Below, in pieces: positions 50,951 to 60,402 of a stretch of DNA of 64,000 nucleotides. The notes under the pieces are model-generated. The model saw only the letters and a program-made list of their open reading frames with translations, ran no database searches and was not told where the DNA came from. The position numbers and the translations under genes were made by a program. Every line of letters begins with the position of its first letter. The stretch's first letter is position 1. Source of the stretch: DASZQY01 sp035548515 (GTDB lineage: Bacteria > Pseudomonadota > Alphaproteobacteria > Rhizobiales > Kaistiaceae); contig DASZSW010000018.1 in assembly GCA_035548515.1 (NCBI GenBank), positions 225,458 to 289,457 of the forward strand, read 5' to 3'.

Positions 50951-51393
50951 GGAGGCGCCGCCTTCGGCAGACAATCCGTGCCTGCCGGGGCGCGCGGCAC
51001 AATGTCCGTGACCGATACGCATCCGGCTTTTGTCGTGGTCGTCCGCTGCCCCCAGTCGGGAACGCCGCCCAGAGCGATGATGCGCATCGCGTCGTCAATC
51101 GGGATGTGTGCGATGCCGGCGGGGCGGTCGATCCAGTAAGCCGATGTCAGCCGCTTCTGTTTCTCGGCATCGTAGGCGGCTCGATCGGCTCGGGTATCGA
51201 GCTGGAGGACCGGTGTGCCGCTGGTGAATAGTCCTGTGCCAGCGCCAAATGCCAGCGGCGATGCGGCCGAGCCGAAGAAGCGGACGCCGACGAGCACCGC
51301 CAAGATAAAGATCACCAACCCGCCGCCGAACGCGAGAACAGCGCGAGCGTTGACGTCGCGTGTTTCGGGATGGGCGCTGCGCGGGCTACGCAT
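50947..51393 (-). CDS. small single-helix membrane protein in the ACIII-oxidase operon, function unknown
   Basis: I do not recognise a named family. The 148-residue product has a short N-terminal arm, one membrane helix (AVLAFGGGLVIFILAVLVGV) and a ~85-residue periplasmic part with SAYWIDRPAGIAHIPIDDAM and RIIALGGVPDWG. That stretch looks like conserved proteins encoded between ActF and SCO in other bacteria. Two Cys occur near the end. It starts four bases after actF and overlaps sco (GTGA). It is probably an assembly factor or accessory subunit of the supercomplex. Confidence 0.75.
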   Translation of the reverse strand: MRSPRSAHPETRDVNARAVLAFGGGLVIFILAVLVGVRFFGSAASPLAFGAGTGLFTSGTPVLQLDTRADRAAYDAEKQKRLTSAYWIDRPAGIAHIPIDDAMRIIALGGVPDWGQRTTTTKAGCVSVTDIVPRAPAGTDCLPKAAPP

Positions 51394-52402
51394 GTGCGTT
51401 CCTCCAACCCAACCACCACGCGCGCCCGCTGATCGCCGACAGCACAGCCACCAACCAGCCCGCCCCGACGACAGCGAATGCGAGCAGATTCGAGCCCACC
51501 GGCGCAAAGCCGCCGCCGAACGCCGGCGACAGCCGCCAGATCACATCAAGCAGATGGCCGGTAACCACCAGAGCCGCGACCAGCGCAACACCGCGTGGAT
51601 TGCGTTTCACACTGCCGCTGAGCAACGCGGCGCTCGGCAGCGCAAAATGAAGCGCCACCATAACGAGGAGGACGGCTGTCCACGCGGCTCCTCCCCGCGC
51701 AAGATACCAACCGATCTCGTCGGGCAGATCGCCGGACCAGACGATCAGCCACTGCATGAACGTCATGTACGTCCACAGCAGCACGAACCCGAACAACAGG
51801 TTAGCGATGTCCTCCGACAGCAGCGTGCCATTCTCCGGCTCCGCGTCGTTGCGGAATGGCGCGGCACGCAGCGTCAACAGACAAGCAAGCGCGAACGCCG
51901 CGGCGAGTTCGCCGCTCGATTCCATTGCGGGATAGATCGTCGAGTAGAATTGCGGATCAGGCGCAATCATCCAGTCGGTCGCGAACGACAGCATCGTCAC
52001 CATCAGTAGAACCAGCGTGCCGATGGCGCGGCGGCTGCGTCCCTCCTCACGAACCGGCCGCGCAATCCACCATGCCAGGCCAACCCAGATCGCGAGGCAC
52101 GCCACGGTGCGCAACGCCAGGAACGCGGGATCGAAGTAAGCAAGCTTGGAGCGCGCGCTCGCGGACAAGGCGTTAGCCGGTTCGCCGGCCCACGGAAGGA
52201 CGAAGCGCCACCCGATCAGCGGCACAATCATTGCCACCGCCGCTACCGGCAGCGCGGTGGCGATCGCCATCAACGCGGGACGGAGCGTCGTTCCCCACCG
52301 GCCTCCGGAGAGGTCATGGATCGCCAGCACGTAAAGCGCGCCCAACGACAGGCCGAGAAAGAATATCGTCGCGGTCAGCCAGGCGGGCACCAGCGCGTTC
52401 AT
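51386..52402 (-). CDS. actF: alternative complex III subunit ActF (NrfD-like quinol-binding membrane subunit)
   Basis: A 338-residue protein with about ten hydrophobic helices, starting MNALVPAWLTATIFFLGLSL. Typical ACIII-ActF stretches are FATDWMIAPDPQFYSTIYPA and FGFVLLWTYMTFMQWLIVWS. ActF is one of two integral quinol subunits. The ATG at 52402 overlaps the actE stop (ATGA). Confidence 0.9.
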   Translation of the reverse strand: MNALVPAWLTATIFFLGLSLGALYVLAIHDLSGGRWGTTLRPALMAIATALPVAAVAMIVPLIGWRFVLPWAGEPANALSASARSKLAYFDPAFLALRTVACLAIWVGLAWWIARPVREEGRSRRAIGTLVLLMVTMLSFATDWMIAPDPQFYSTIYPAMESSGELAAAFALACLLTLRAAPFRNDAEPENGTLLSEDIANLLFGFVLLWTYMTFMQWLIVWSGDLPDEIGWYLARGGAAWTAVLLVMVALHFALPSAALLSGSVKRNPRGVALVAALVVTGHLLDVIWRLSPAFGGGFAPVGSNLLAFAVVGAGWLVAVLSAISGRAWWLGWRNAHA

Positions 52403-52923
52403 GGCGCGGCCTCCAGCCGTTGACGCAGTTCCGGTGAGAGGGATGCGATCGCAGCATGTTGCGAAAGCTGCAATGCGCGGAGATAGCCCACAATGGCCCA
52501 ACGGTCCGCCGGCGGAATGCGATCACCGTATCGAAACATCACGCCATAGCCGTTCGTAATTACGTCGTAGAAGTGGCCGTCGGGTGCCGACAAAAGAGTG
52601 GGCTCGCCGAAGCTTGGCGGTCGGGGAAATCCACGGCGCACAACGATGCCGTCTCCATCGCCGGCAACGCTGTGGCACGGCGAGCAGAATATGTTGTAGC
52701 GCTCGCGTCCACGCTCGAGCATCGCGGCACTGACCGGTCCCGGGATTGTGTCGGATCGCGACGTGAGATCGTCCTCACGGGCGATCGTGCCAGACGGCGG
52801 CGGTTGCGCGGCCGAGCCCCCCGGCCCTTCCGAGTATGTGTTGTCGCGCGGCGCATGCGCCATCCGCTGTTCGCAGGCTGCCAAGACCGGCAGCATGGCG
52901 ATGAGCGCGAGGGCCGGCTTCAC
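52399..52923 (-). CDS. actE: alternative complex III subunit ActE (monoheme cytochrome c lipoprotein)
   Basis: A 174-residue protein. A lipoprotein signal ends in LPVLAACE, so the Cys should be lipidated. The heme site is FCSPCHSVAGDGDG, and an axial Met lies in NGYGVMFRYGDRI. It carries electrons from the multiheme ActA to the oxidase or to soluble cytochromes. The GTG at 52923 overlaps the actD stop (GTGA). Confidence 0.92.
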   Translation of the reverse strand: MKPALALIAMLPVLAACEQRMAHAPRDNTYSEGPGGSAAQPPPSGTIAREDDLTSRSDTIPGPVSAAMLERGRERYNIFCSPCHSVAGDGDGIVVRRGFPRPPSFGEPTLLSAPDGHFYDVITNGYGVMFRYGDRIPPADRWAIVGYLRALQLSQHAAIASLSPELRQRLEAAP

Positions 52924-53453
52924 GGCGCGACCTCCTCGACAAGGATTGCGCCCGTGCGCCGTAGCGCGTTGCGCGCCTCGGCGAACTTCGCGTCGCTGCT
53001 TTTGACCAGCAGATAGAAGCGGTCGTCACGCGCGAACGTGAAACTCGGGGCATTGAAGATCGGGTGGTAATAGGTCGGCAGCCGGTTCAACGCGAGCATG
53101 CCGACAAAACCGGCAAGCGCAGCGCCCAAGACGCCACCCTCGAACGCCAGCACCAAGTATGCGGGCCAAGCGTTGAGGGGCCGCCCGCCGACGTCGATCG
53201 GGTAATCGACCATCACCGAATACAGAATCAGCGCATAGCTGGCGACGGCACCAAAGATGCCGCCTGCCAGGACAAGAAGCGGCAACGGAGTCGCGCGCGT
53301 CTGCAGTATCGCGTCGAGCGCCGGAACCGGGAACGGCGTGAAGGCATCGAGCTCGGCGTATCCGGCATCACGCAATGTGCGCGCGGCGGACACCAGCGGC
53401 TCGGGCTCGCGATACGCGCCGATGACGCCGTAGAGCTTGGACCGCGCAGTCAT
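52920..53453 (-). CDS. actD: alternative complex III subunit ActD (DUF3341 membrane protein)
   Basis: A 177-residue protein with a small N-terminal alpha/beta domain (LYGVIGAYREPEPLVSAART, then YAELDAFTPFPV) and two membrane helices (LLVLAGGIFGAVASYALILY and LVLAFEGGVLGAALAGFVGM). The region INVGGRPLNAW-like DYPIDVGGRPLNAWPAYL is a hallmark of ActD. It has no cofactor and is thought to be structural. The ATG at 53453 overlaps actC (ATGA). Confidence 0.93.
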   Translation of the reverse strand: MTARSKLYGVIGAYREPEPLVSAARTLRDAGYAELDAFTPFPVPALDAILQTRATPLPLLVLAGGIFGAVASYALILYSVMVDYPIDVGGRPLNAWPAYLVLAFEGGVLGAALAGFVGMLALNRLPTYYHPIFNAPSFTFARDDRFYLLVKSSDAKFAEARNALRRTGAILVEEVAP

Positions 53454-54799
53454 GCGGCGCCCTCCTGATGCGCTTCCTCGGCGACCTCGAAGATCGAAAT
53501 CGCAGGCAGGATGCGGACGAACAGGAACATCAGTGCGAAGAATGTACCGAGTGAGCCGAACAGGAGGGCGAAGTCGAGCCAGGTCAAGGTTGCCGTGTTC
53601 CACGCCGATGGCAGGAAGTCATTGGCGGGCCCCGAGACCACGATGACGAACCGCTCCAGCCACATGCCGACGTTGATGACCAGCGCGATGCCGAAGAGCA
53701 GCGCCATGTTGTTCCGCACGCGGCGAAACCACAGCAGCTGCAGCGCGCCGACGTTGCATGCCAGCATGATCCAGAAGCACGGGGCATAGGGTCCGAGGAA
53801 GCGCGCGAACAGTTCGTAGCGGTCGTAGGGGGTCCCCGAATACCAGGAGAAAAACGTCTCGCTGAGGTAGCCGTAGGCAACCAGCATGCCGGCGGCGAGC
53901 ATCACCTTGACGCCGTTGTCGATGTGGCGCTGCGTGATGAAATCCCGCAACCCGAAGGCCGCGCGCAGCGGGATCGCGATGGTCAGCACCATGGCGAAGC
54001 CCGAATACAGCGCACCGGCGACGAAGTACGGCGGAAAGATCGTCGAATGGTAGCCGGGCACGATCGCCACCGCGAAATCGAGCGACACTACCGAGTGAAC
54101 CGAGACCACCAGTGGCGTCGCAATGGCGGCGAGCAGGAAATACACCGTCTGATGGCGCTTCCAGTGAAACGCCGATCCACGCCAGCCGAGCGCGAGCAGC
54201 CCGTAAAACACCTGCGCACCGCGCGATCTGGCACGATCGCGCAGAACCGCCAGGTCGGGGATCAGGCCCATGTACCAGAACAGCAGCGAGACGACGATGT
54301 AAGTGGCGATGGCGGCGAAATCCCACACCAGCGGGCTGCGCCATTGCGGCCAGTGCATGTGCGTGTTCGGTAGCGGCAGAAGCCAGTAGAAGAACCATGG
54401 TCGCCCGAGATGCAGGATCGGAAACAGTCCGGCCATCGCGACGGCCAGGAGCGTCATCGCCTCCGCAAAACGGTTGATCGAGTTGCGCCATGGCTGGCGG
54501 AAAAGCAGCAGCACCGCCGAGATGAGCGTGCCGGCGTGGCCAATGCCGATCCACCACACGACATTGGTGATCATCGTGCCCCATACGACCGGCACGTTCA
54601 GCCCAAGCTTCCCCACGCCCGCCGCGACAAGGTACGCGATCGCGAACAGGAACAGCAGCATGAGCGCGAAGAAGCCAAGGAAGCCGAGCCAGAAAATGCG
54701 CGGCAGGCGGCCGGCCAGGACGATGGACGCTATGCGGCCGGTGATCTCCGGGTAACCGGGATCGCCGCGCACCAGTGTCGCCGCGCGCGCCTCAGCCAT
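53450..54799 (-). CDS. actC: alternative complex III subunit ActC (NrfD-like quinol-binding membrane subunit)
   Basis: A 449-residue integral membrane protein of the NrfD/PsrC family with about ten helices. Motifs include IGIGHAGTLISAVLLLFRQP, PLVWDFAAIATYIVVSLLFW and HSVVSLDFAVAIVPGYHSTI. With ActF it forms the quinol side of the complex. The start overlaps the actB end by eight bases. Confidence 0.94.
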   Translation of the reverse strand: MAEARAATLVRGDPGYPEITGRIASIVLAGRLPRIFWLGFLGFFALMLLFLFAIAYLVAAGVGKLGLNVPVVWGTMITNVVWWIGIGHAGTLISAVLLLFRQPWRNSINRFAEAMTLLAVAMAGLFPILHLGRPWFFYWLLPLPNTHMHWPQWRSPLVWDFAAIATYIVVSLLFWYMGLIPDLAVLRDRARSRGAQVFYGLLALGWRGSAFHWKRHQTVYFLLAAIATPLVVSVHSVVSLDFAVAIVPGYHSTIFPPYFVAGALYSGFAMVLTIAIPLRAAFGLRDFITQRHIDNGVKVMLAAGMLVAYGYLSETFFSWYSGTPYDRYELFARFLGPYAPCFWIMLACNVGALQLLWFRRVRNNMALLFGIALVINVGMWLERFVIVVSGPANDFLPSAWNTATLTWLDFALLFGSLGTFFALMFLFVRILPAISIFEVAEEAHQEGAA

Positions 54800-57758
54800 G
54801 TACCGGCTCCTCCAGCTTGGCGAGCGCCGGGTTCGGATTGGATACGCGCGCCAGGTAAGTGGTGCGCGGCCGCGTGTTCAGTTCGGCGAGCAGCGCATAG
54901 TCCAGAGGGTGCTCGTGGAGCCGGCGAACGCGGCTTCCAGGATCGTTGCGGTTGCCGAAGATGATCGCTTGTGTGGGGCAGGCTTGTGCGCAAGCGGGCG
55001 TGACCGCTCCGTCCGCGATCGGTTGGTCGGCGAGTTCCGCTTCGATCCGGCCTCGCTCGATGCGCTGGACGCAGTAGGTGCATTTTTCCATGACGCCGCG
55101 TGACCGGACGCTGACGTCAGGATTCATCAGCGCGGCCAGCGGCGATCCGGTGCCTTCAGCAAACGGCTGGTAGTCCAGGAAATTGAAGCGGCGGACCTTG
55201 TACGGACAGTTCTGCGAGCAGTAGCGCGTGCCGACGCAGCGATTGTAGATCTGCGCGTTGAGCCCATCGTGTGTGTGCACCGTCGCGTTGACCGGGCAGA
55301 CCTCCTCGCACGGCGCTTCCTCGCAATGCATACATGGCACCGGTTGAAAGACGACGCCGGGGTTGTCGACGCTGCCCGTGTAGTAGCGATCGACACGCAG
55401 CCAGTGCATCTCGTGGCCATTCGCCACCTCGTCCACACCGACGGTGGGGATGTTGTTCTCCGCCTGGCAGGCTGAGACGCACGCCATGCAGCCGATGCAC
55501 GCGGTCTGGTCGATGACCATCGCCCACGCTTCCTCTCGCGACGGCCACGGCGGGTATAACGTCCCGGAAGGAGCAGGCTCCCGATCTTTCGCGAAGGTGG
55601 GATTGGCCACGTATTCGGCCAGGGTTCCGTTTCGCACGATGTCGCGGCCTTCCATGGAATGGTGATGCTGGGTCGTGACGACGGCCGCGCGCGCCTCGGC
55701 CTTGCTGACTGAAAGACCGTCCAGGAACCAAAGAGCCTCGCCGGCTCTCAACGGAAATGCGTTCGCGCCCACGCCATTTCCCACCTGGCCGATTGCGGAC
55801 TGACCGAAGCCCAGCGCGATCGTGATGACTTCCTCGGGGTGGCCGGGCTCGATGGAGACGGGGAGTTCGATCGCGTTGTTATCGCGCGCCACACGAACCA
55901 CATCGCCACTCGCAAGTTGCAGCCGCCCGGCGGTCGCAGGTGCCACAAGCGCGGCATTACCCCAGACGATCTTGCTCAGTGGGCGGGGAAGTTCCTGCAG
56001 CCACGCGTTGTTGGCGTACTCGCCCGCGCGAAGCCAGGGATCGGGGACGACGCGGACTTCGATGCCGGTGCCGGCTGGGTTGACCTTCGACGAAAGGACC
56101 GGCGCGGCGTTTGACACCACCGGAGCGGATGTCGTGCCGGAGATCACGCCACGCTGGATCGCTGCACGCCACGCTGCGTCGTCAAGGCCGCCGATCTCGC
56201 GCCAATACGTCCTTAACGTATCCAGCGGCGACGCGGAGTATTCGCCGAGCAACGCGGACAGCACCTCCGACGCCGCGTGCCCGCCGTATAACGGTTGCAC
56301 GAGCGGCTGGATGATCGATGCCGTGCCATCGAAGGCGCGGATATCGCCCCACCGTTCGAGATCATGCGCGAGAGGCACGTGCCACCGGCTGGCCTTCGCG
56401 GTGGCGTCGACATAGCGGCCGACGTGCATTGTGCGCGGCACCTTGACCAGCGCCTCGGCGAACGAAACATCACCGGGCGCGGTGTACGCAGGATTTGCGT
56501 CGAGCACGAGCAATGCGGTGACCGCACCGCGTCGCATCTGCTCGACCAAGGCACCGAGACTCACGGCACCGGGCGGGCGGTAGTCTGGTGGGGGGATGTA
56601 GTCGACTGCGAGGCCGAAGCTGCCGAGACTGGCGTTCATCGCATGCACCTGCAGATGCACGTCGGCGGATTGATGCGGGCCTGCGACAACCAGGCCTGTT
56701 CCTGCTGCCTTTCGCAGGTCGGCCGCGATTGCGTCGAGCGCCGCCGACGGGACTGGCGCATTTACGTCCGCGCCGAGACCAAGACGCGCCGCGAGCGCGG
56801 CGGCGATTGCCGGAACGGCCGAGCCGCGAACCGCCCAGCGATGATCGGCGGAGGCGCCGGTTATGGTCGGCGTCGATTCGATGGCGTAGAGACGCGCCAT
56901 TGTCGTCGCGCCGTCCCGCACGATCCGCCGCGAACTGAAAGCGCGGGCATGGGCGAGCCTGCCCGGCCCCTCGCCCAGAAAATCTGCATCAAGACTGACG
57001 ATCACGTCAGCCTGACCGAGCCGCGGCAAAGTGGCAGTCGCGCGCCCGAAAACCTGTTGCAGCGCCGTCCTTTCGCCGTCGGCCGCCAACGGATCGTGAA
57101 CGCACAGCAACATCCGCGGGTATGCGGCGCGCAGGCGGTCGATCAGCCATGCTTCGCTGGGCGATGTGATCGGGCCGATCATCAGCGCGAAACCTGCGCC
57201 TTCGCGGTTTCCGATCTCGTCCCGAAGTGCCGCGACTTCGCCGAGGAACGCATCCCAGCTCATCGCCTGCTCATCTTTGGTCGGCGTGCGTGATCGCTCG
57301 GGATCGTAAAGGCCGAGACACGCGGCCTGCATGATCGCGTCGCTGGCACCAAGCGATGCCGGATGATCGGGATTGCCTTCGACTTTAGTCGGACGGCCTT
57401 CGTGACTCTCGACGATCGCGCCGAAGCCGTAGCCGCCGATCGAAAGCGCCGTGGCATAGTGCAGGGCCCGCCCGGGCGTGACATCTGCTGGCTTGTCAAC
57501 GTAGGGCGCGATGTGGTCGGCCTTCTTGCAGGCGGTCAGACCGGCCATTGCAAGACTTGCCGCCATCAGTTTGAGCACACCCCGCCGGTCAGGGGCGATG
57601 TCGAAACGCGCGGCAAGCCTCGGAAACTCGTTGTGGAGATATTCGCGGAACGCGGCGGTATCCGCGAGCTCCTCGAGGCTTCGCCAGAACTGCGGGCCGC
57701 GCTCGACGGCCTCAGCGCGGAGGCGCGCCAGATCGAGGGGCTCAGCGGTGGCAGACAT
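54792..57758 (-). CDS. actB: alternative complex III subunit ActB (molybdopterin-like domain plus iron-sulfur domain)
   Basis: A 988-residue protein. A twin-arginine-like segment (DRRGVLKLMAASLAMAGL) at residues ~58-75 precedes a large molybdopterin-oxidoreductase-like domain that, as known for ACIII, should lack the metal cofactor. The C-terminal ~250 residues bind iron-sulfur clusters through CIGCMACVSACQ, CMHCEEAPCEEVCP, CVGTRYCSQNCPYK and CTYCVQRIE with CAQACPTQ. These clusters pass electrons from quinol to the heme subunits. It overlaps actA by 17 bases. Confidence 0.95.
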   Translation of the reverse strand: MSATAEPLDLARLRAEAVERGPQFWRSLEELADTAAFREYLHNEFPRLAARFDIAPDRRGVLKLMAASLAMAGLTACKKADHIAPYVDKPADVTPGRALHYATALSIGGYGFGAIVESHEGRPTKVEGNPDHPASLGASDAIMQAACLGLYDPERSRTPTKDEQAMSWDAFLGEVAALRDEIGNREGAGFALMIGPITSPSEAWLIDRLRAAYPRMLLCVHDPLAADGERTALQQVFGRATATLPRLGQADVIVSLDADFLGEGPGRLAHARAFSSRRIVRDGATTMARLYAIESTPTITGASADHRWAVRGSAVPAIAAALAARLGLGADVNAPVPSAALDAIAADLRKAAGTGLVVAGPHQSADVHLQVHAMNASLGSFGLAVDYIPPPDYRPPGAVSLGALVEQMRRGAVTALLVLDANPAYTAPGDVSFAEALVKVPRTMHVGRYVDATAKASRWHVPLAHDLERWGDIRAFDGTASIIQPLVQPLYGGHAASEVLSALLGEYSASPLDTLRTYWREIGGLDDAAWRAAIQRGVISGTTSAPVVSNAAPVLSSKVNPAGTGIEVRVVPDPWLRAGEYANNAWLQELPRPLSKIVWGNAALVAPATAGRLQLASGDVVRVARDNNAIELPVSIEPGHPEEVITIALGFGQSAIGQVGNGVGANAFPLRAGEALWFLDGLSVSKAEARAAVVTTQHHHSMEGRDIVRNGTLAEYVANPTFAKDREPAPSGTLYPPWPSREEAWAMVIDQTACIGCMACVSACQAENNIPTVGVDEVANGHEMHWLRVDRYYTGSVDNPGVVFQPVPCMHCEEAPCEEVCPVNATVHTHDGLNAQIYNRCVGTRYCSQNCPYKVRRFNFLDYQPFAEGTGSPLAALMNPDVSVRSRGVMEKCTYCVQRIERGRIEAELADQPIADGAVTPACAQACPTQAIIFGNRNDPGSRVRRLHEHPLDYALLAELNTRPRTTYLARVSNPNPALAKLEEPVHG

Positions 57759-58398
57759 AGCAGTCGGTCATCTTTGATGGATCGATCTTTTCGTGAGATG
57801 CCAGAGCGGCCTGCATTGCCGCGATGTCCTGCGGCGGCGACCATTCGGGATCGAACACATCGGCAGGCGGCCGCAGATACGGCGTCGGATTGCGATGGCA
57901 CCCCAGGCACCATTCCATCTGCATCGGATGAGCGCGCATCATCAGCGGCATCCGATCGACCTCGCCGTGGCAGGTGACGCAGGCAACGCCCTTGGCGACG
58001 TGTATCGCGTGATTGAAGAAAACGTAGTCCGCGACGTGGTTGACCTGGGTCCATGCGATCGGCTTGCCACTGGCGAAGCTTTCGCGCACCGGCGCCAGCA
58101 CGGCGGCGTTGGTCCATATCTGCGAGTGGCAAGTCATGCACACCTCGGTCGGTGGAATGCCAGCCACCGCCGAAGTCTCAACGCCTGTGTGGCAATAGCG
58201 GCAATCGAGGCCGAGTCCCGCAACGTGGTGTTGGTGGCTGAACGGCACGGGCTGAGCGAGCGGGTGATTGACGCCGGTGTCGAAGTCAGACCGGAGATAG
58301 AACGTGGCGCCGGTGCCGAGAAAGATCGTGCCGATAACCGCCAGGAGAACAATCCAGCGGGCCAGCGCGTTCGCTCGTGGTCGAAATAGCTGCGGCAC
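57742..58398 (-). CDS. actA: alternative complex III subunit ActA (pentaheme cytochrome c)
   Basis: A 218-residue periplasmic protein anchored by an N-terminal helix (ARWIVLLAVIGTIFLGTGA). Five heme c sites are visible: CRYCH, CMTCH, CVTCH, CLGCH and CYVCH. This count matches ActA of other ACIII. It receives electrons from ActB and hands them to ActE or the oxidase. The start is GTG at 58398, the first gene of the 11.6 kb respiratory operon. Confidence 0.94.
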   Translation of the reverse strand: MPQLFRPRANALARWIVLLAVIGTIFLGTGATFYLRSDFDTGVNHPLAQPVPFSHQHHVAGLGLDCRYCHTGVETSAVAGIPPTEVCMTCHSQIWTNAAVLAPVRESFASGKPIAWTQVNHVADYVFFNHAIHVAKGVACVTCHGEVDRMPLMMRAHPMQMEWCLGCHRNPTPYLRPPADVFDPEWSPPQDIAAMQAALASHEKIDPSKMTDCYVCHR

Positions 58399-58599
58399 AG
58401 CACGACGGTCCCCGCAAAGCTACTCGCAGACTTCGGAAAACGTCGGCTCGAACGATTCAGTTCCGGTCGCAATTGCCGCAGCCGCGCCCAGAAAGCGCCG
58501 GCGGCGTGTTGCAGCGCACACGGGCGCCACACCGGATAGCGAAACCCAGCCGCCGTCCCCGCGTTGTCAGTGGTTCGCGGTGGCGACTCCGGTGGTGTC
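58399..58599. promoter_or_regulatory. divergent intergenic region of the respiratory operon and the SDR gene
   Basis: These 201 bases must hold the promoter of the ACIII-oxidase operon on the minus strand. I see no clear FNR, RegA or sigma-70 element and no dyad that stands out. Confidence 0.35.
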
Positions 58600-59376
58600 G
58601 TGGTTGACCTGACCTCCCATGTAGCGCTGGTTACCGGCGCCGAATCCGGCATCGGGGCCGCTTGCGCGGTGGCGCTTGCCGCAGCCGGCGCCGATATCGC
58701 AATTCTCTATCACCGAGACCGGACGGCGGCTGAAAGGACGCTGGAGACGGTCCTCGGCAACGGCGCCCGCGGTTTCGTGATCCAGACCGACGTCACGCGG
58801 GAAGACCAGGTGCATCACGCGTTCGACCAAGCGAATGCGACCCTCGGGCGGCCGGACATACTGGTCAACTCTGCGGGACTCAATCAGGCCGGCGTCCCGG
58901 TTGCGGACATGACGACCGAACAGTGGCGCCGCCTGATCGACACCGATCTCACCGGCGCATTTTTCTTCTGCAGGCGGTTTGTTCGCGATCTGCGGGACGC
59001 GGGCGAACCCGGCCGGATCGTCAACATTTCATCCATCCATCAGCATGTCGTGCGCGCCGGTGCCGCCGACTACGCAGCGGCGAAAGCTGGCCTTCACAAG
59101 CTGACCGAGACGCTGGCGCTGGAGTGTGCGCCGCTGAAGATCAAGGTCAACGCGGTTGCGCCGGGCATGATCCTGACACCGATGAATGCGGCTGCAATGG
59201 GCAATCCGGCGTTGATGGAACGCGACCGCGCCGACATCCCACTGGGGCGGCCCGGGACCGCGGAGGAAGTAGCGGGTGTGGTCGTCTTTCTAGCCTCGCC
59301 CGAGGCCGACTACATCACGGGCACCACCATCACCATCGACGGTGGCCTGTCGCTGGTATTGGGCCAAGGGGCGTGA
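58600..59376 (+). CDS. SDR family oxidoreductase (glucose 1-dehydrogenase-like)
   Basis: A 258-residue classical SDR: ALVTGAESGIGAACAVAL binds NAD(P), NSAGLNQAGVPV and SSIHQHV follow, then YAAAKAGLHKLTETLALE with the catalytic Tyr and Lys, and ITGTTITIDGG at the end. The best match in style is glucose/sorbitol 1-dehydrogenase. The GTG at 58600 is chosen because it gives the normal N-terminus; a TTG at 58564 adds 12 unlikely residues. It is followed after three bases by the GH130-like gene, so the two may act on related sugars. Confidence 0.85.
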   Translation: MVDLTSHVALVTGAESGIGAACAVALAAAGADIAILYHRDRTAAERTLETVLGNGARGFVIQTDVTREDQVHHAFDQANATLGRPDILVNSAGLNQAGVPVADMTTEQWRRLIDTDLTGAFFFCRRFVRDLRDAGEPGRIVNISSIHQHVVRAGAADYAAAKAGLHKLTETLALECAPLKIKVNAVAPGMILTPMNAAAMGNPALMERDRADIPLGRPGTAEEVAGVVVFLASPEADYITGTTITIDGGLSLVLGQGA

Positions 59377-59379
59377 ACG

Positions 59380-60273
59380 GTGGCTCGTCGCATCGACTTC
59401 AACGTCGAGAAGATTGATGCAGTCCATGTCAGTGGACTCCCAAACCTGGCGCGGCGCGATCTGATGAGTCCGTACGTGTGGACGGAGGACAATGGGCAGT
59501 TATTCATGCTCGTACGCGTCGTGGCGCAGGGACCGCGGGCGACGACGGGCAGCATCTATTTCGGCGTCGGTAAGGAAGGATTGCGCTTCAAGCTTCGCCG
59601 GCGACCGATTCTCGCTCCCGGTCCGGCGCCGGGCGACATCGGTGGATGCGAAGACCCGACTGTCATCAAGTGGCGACACCGCTATTACGTCTACTACACA
59701 GGTGTCGAGAAGACCCGGTCGTCCGGCCAGATGATGTACGCCTCCGGCAAAAGCATCCCGCGGCTCGTCAAGCAAGGCATTGCGCACGCCTCCACGAAGA
59801 CGGAAGGCAACACCAAAGAAGCAACCATCGGCCGGACGGCCGATGGCCGGTGGCGACTTTTCTACGAATACGCGCGTGACGAAGCTTCGCGCGTGGGTTT
59901 GGCTTACGGCACCGGTGTGTCGGGTCCGTGGCGGGAACGCAAAGCGCCTTTCCTGCCGAGGGCCGGAAAATGGGACAACTGGCACCTTTCGACGGGACCA
60001 CTGCTCCTCGACGATCCCGACATGCCCGTCATGTTCTACAACGGCGCAACCAAGGATGCGCGGTGGCGGATCGGCTGGATTGCATTCGACAAGAGCATCA
60101 CCAAAGTGGTCGACCGTTGCATCGAACCGCTTATCGTTCCGCCCCCTCCGAACAACAGGACCGGCATCGACATAGCGTTTGCGGCATCGGTCATCGTGCA
60201 GAGCGGAGCGATTCATCTCTACTACTCGCTCGCCGACAAACAGCTGTTTCGCGCGACGCTGCGAAAAAGCTAG
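59380..60273 (+). CDS. GH130-like glycosidase/phosphorylase (mannoside-active family)
   Basis: A 297-residue five-bladed propeller protein. It has repeated propeller blades such as PYVWTEDNGQLFMLVRV, GGCEDPTVIKWRHRYYVYYT and TKEATIGRTADGRWRLFYEY. The ExDP-type motif CEDPTV is the blade signature of GH130 phosphorylases and beta-1,2-mannosidases. The substrate may be a mannoside or mannosyl oligosaccharide, but family GH130/GH43 boundaries are loose in such short proteins. It begins three bases after the SDR with a GTG start and GGGGCG ahead. No signal peptide is seen, so it acts in the cytoplasm. Confidence 0.72.
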   Translation: MARRIDFNVEKIDAVHVSGLPNLARRDLMSPYVWTEDNGQLFMLVRVVAQGPRATTGSIYFGVGKEGLRFKLRRRPILAPGPAPGDIGGCEDPTVIKWRHRYYVYYTGVEKTRSSGQMMYASGKSIPRLVKQGIAHASTKTEGNTKEATIGRTADGRWRLFYEYARDEASRVGLAYGTGVSGPWRERKAPFLPRAGKWDNWHLSTGPLLLDDPDMPVMFYNGATKDARWRIGWIAFDKSITKVVDRCIEPLIVPPPPNNRTGIDIAFAASVIVQSGAIHLYYSLADKQLFRATLRKS

Positions 60274-60402
60274 GGACGCAAGGCTCCATTCCGCGTACGG
60301 CGATATTCAAGCTTAACGTCTGGCTCAGGCGCCAGCGCCGAACCTTTTTGCATCGGGCGGGTTAGCGACCGTTGGGCAGTGGCTGCAACGGCGAGGCCTG
60401 GG

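Noticed and set aside
60328..60349. Rho-independent terminator after the GH130-like gene
   Set aside because: GGCG/CGCC with a four-base loop is followed by a T-run only after five more bases. The stem is too short and too far from the T-run to be convincing.
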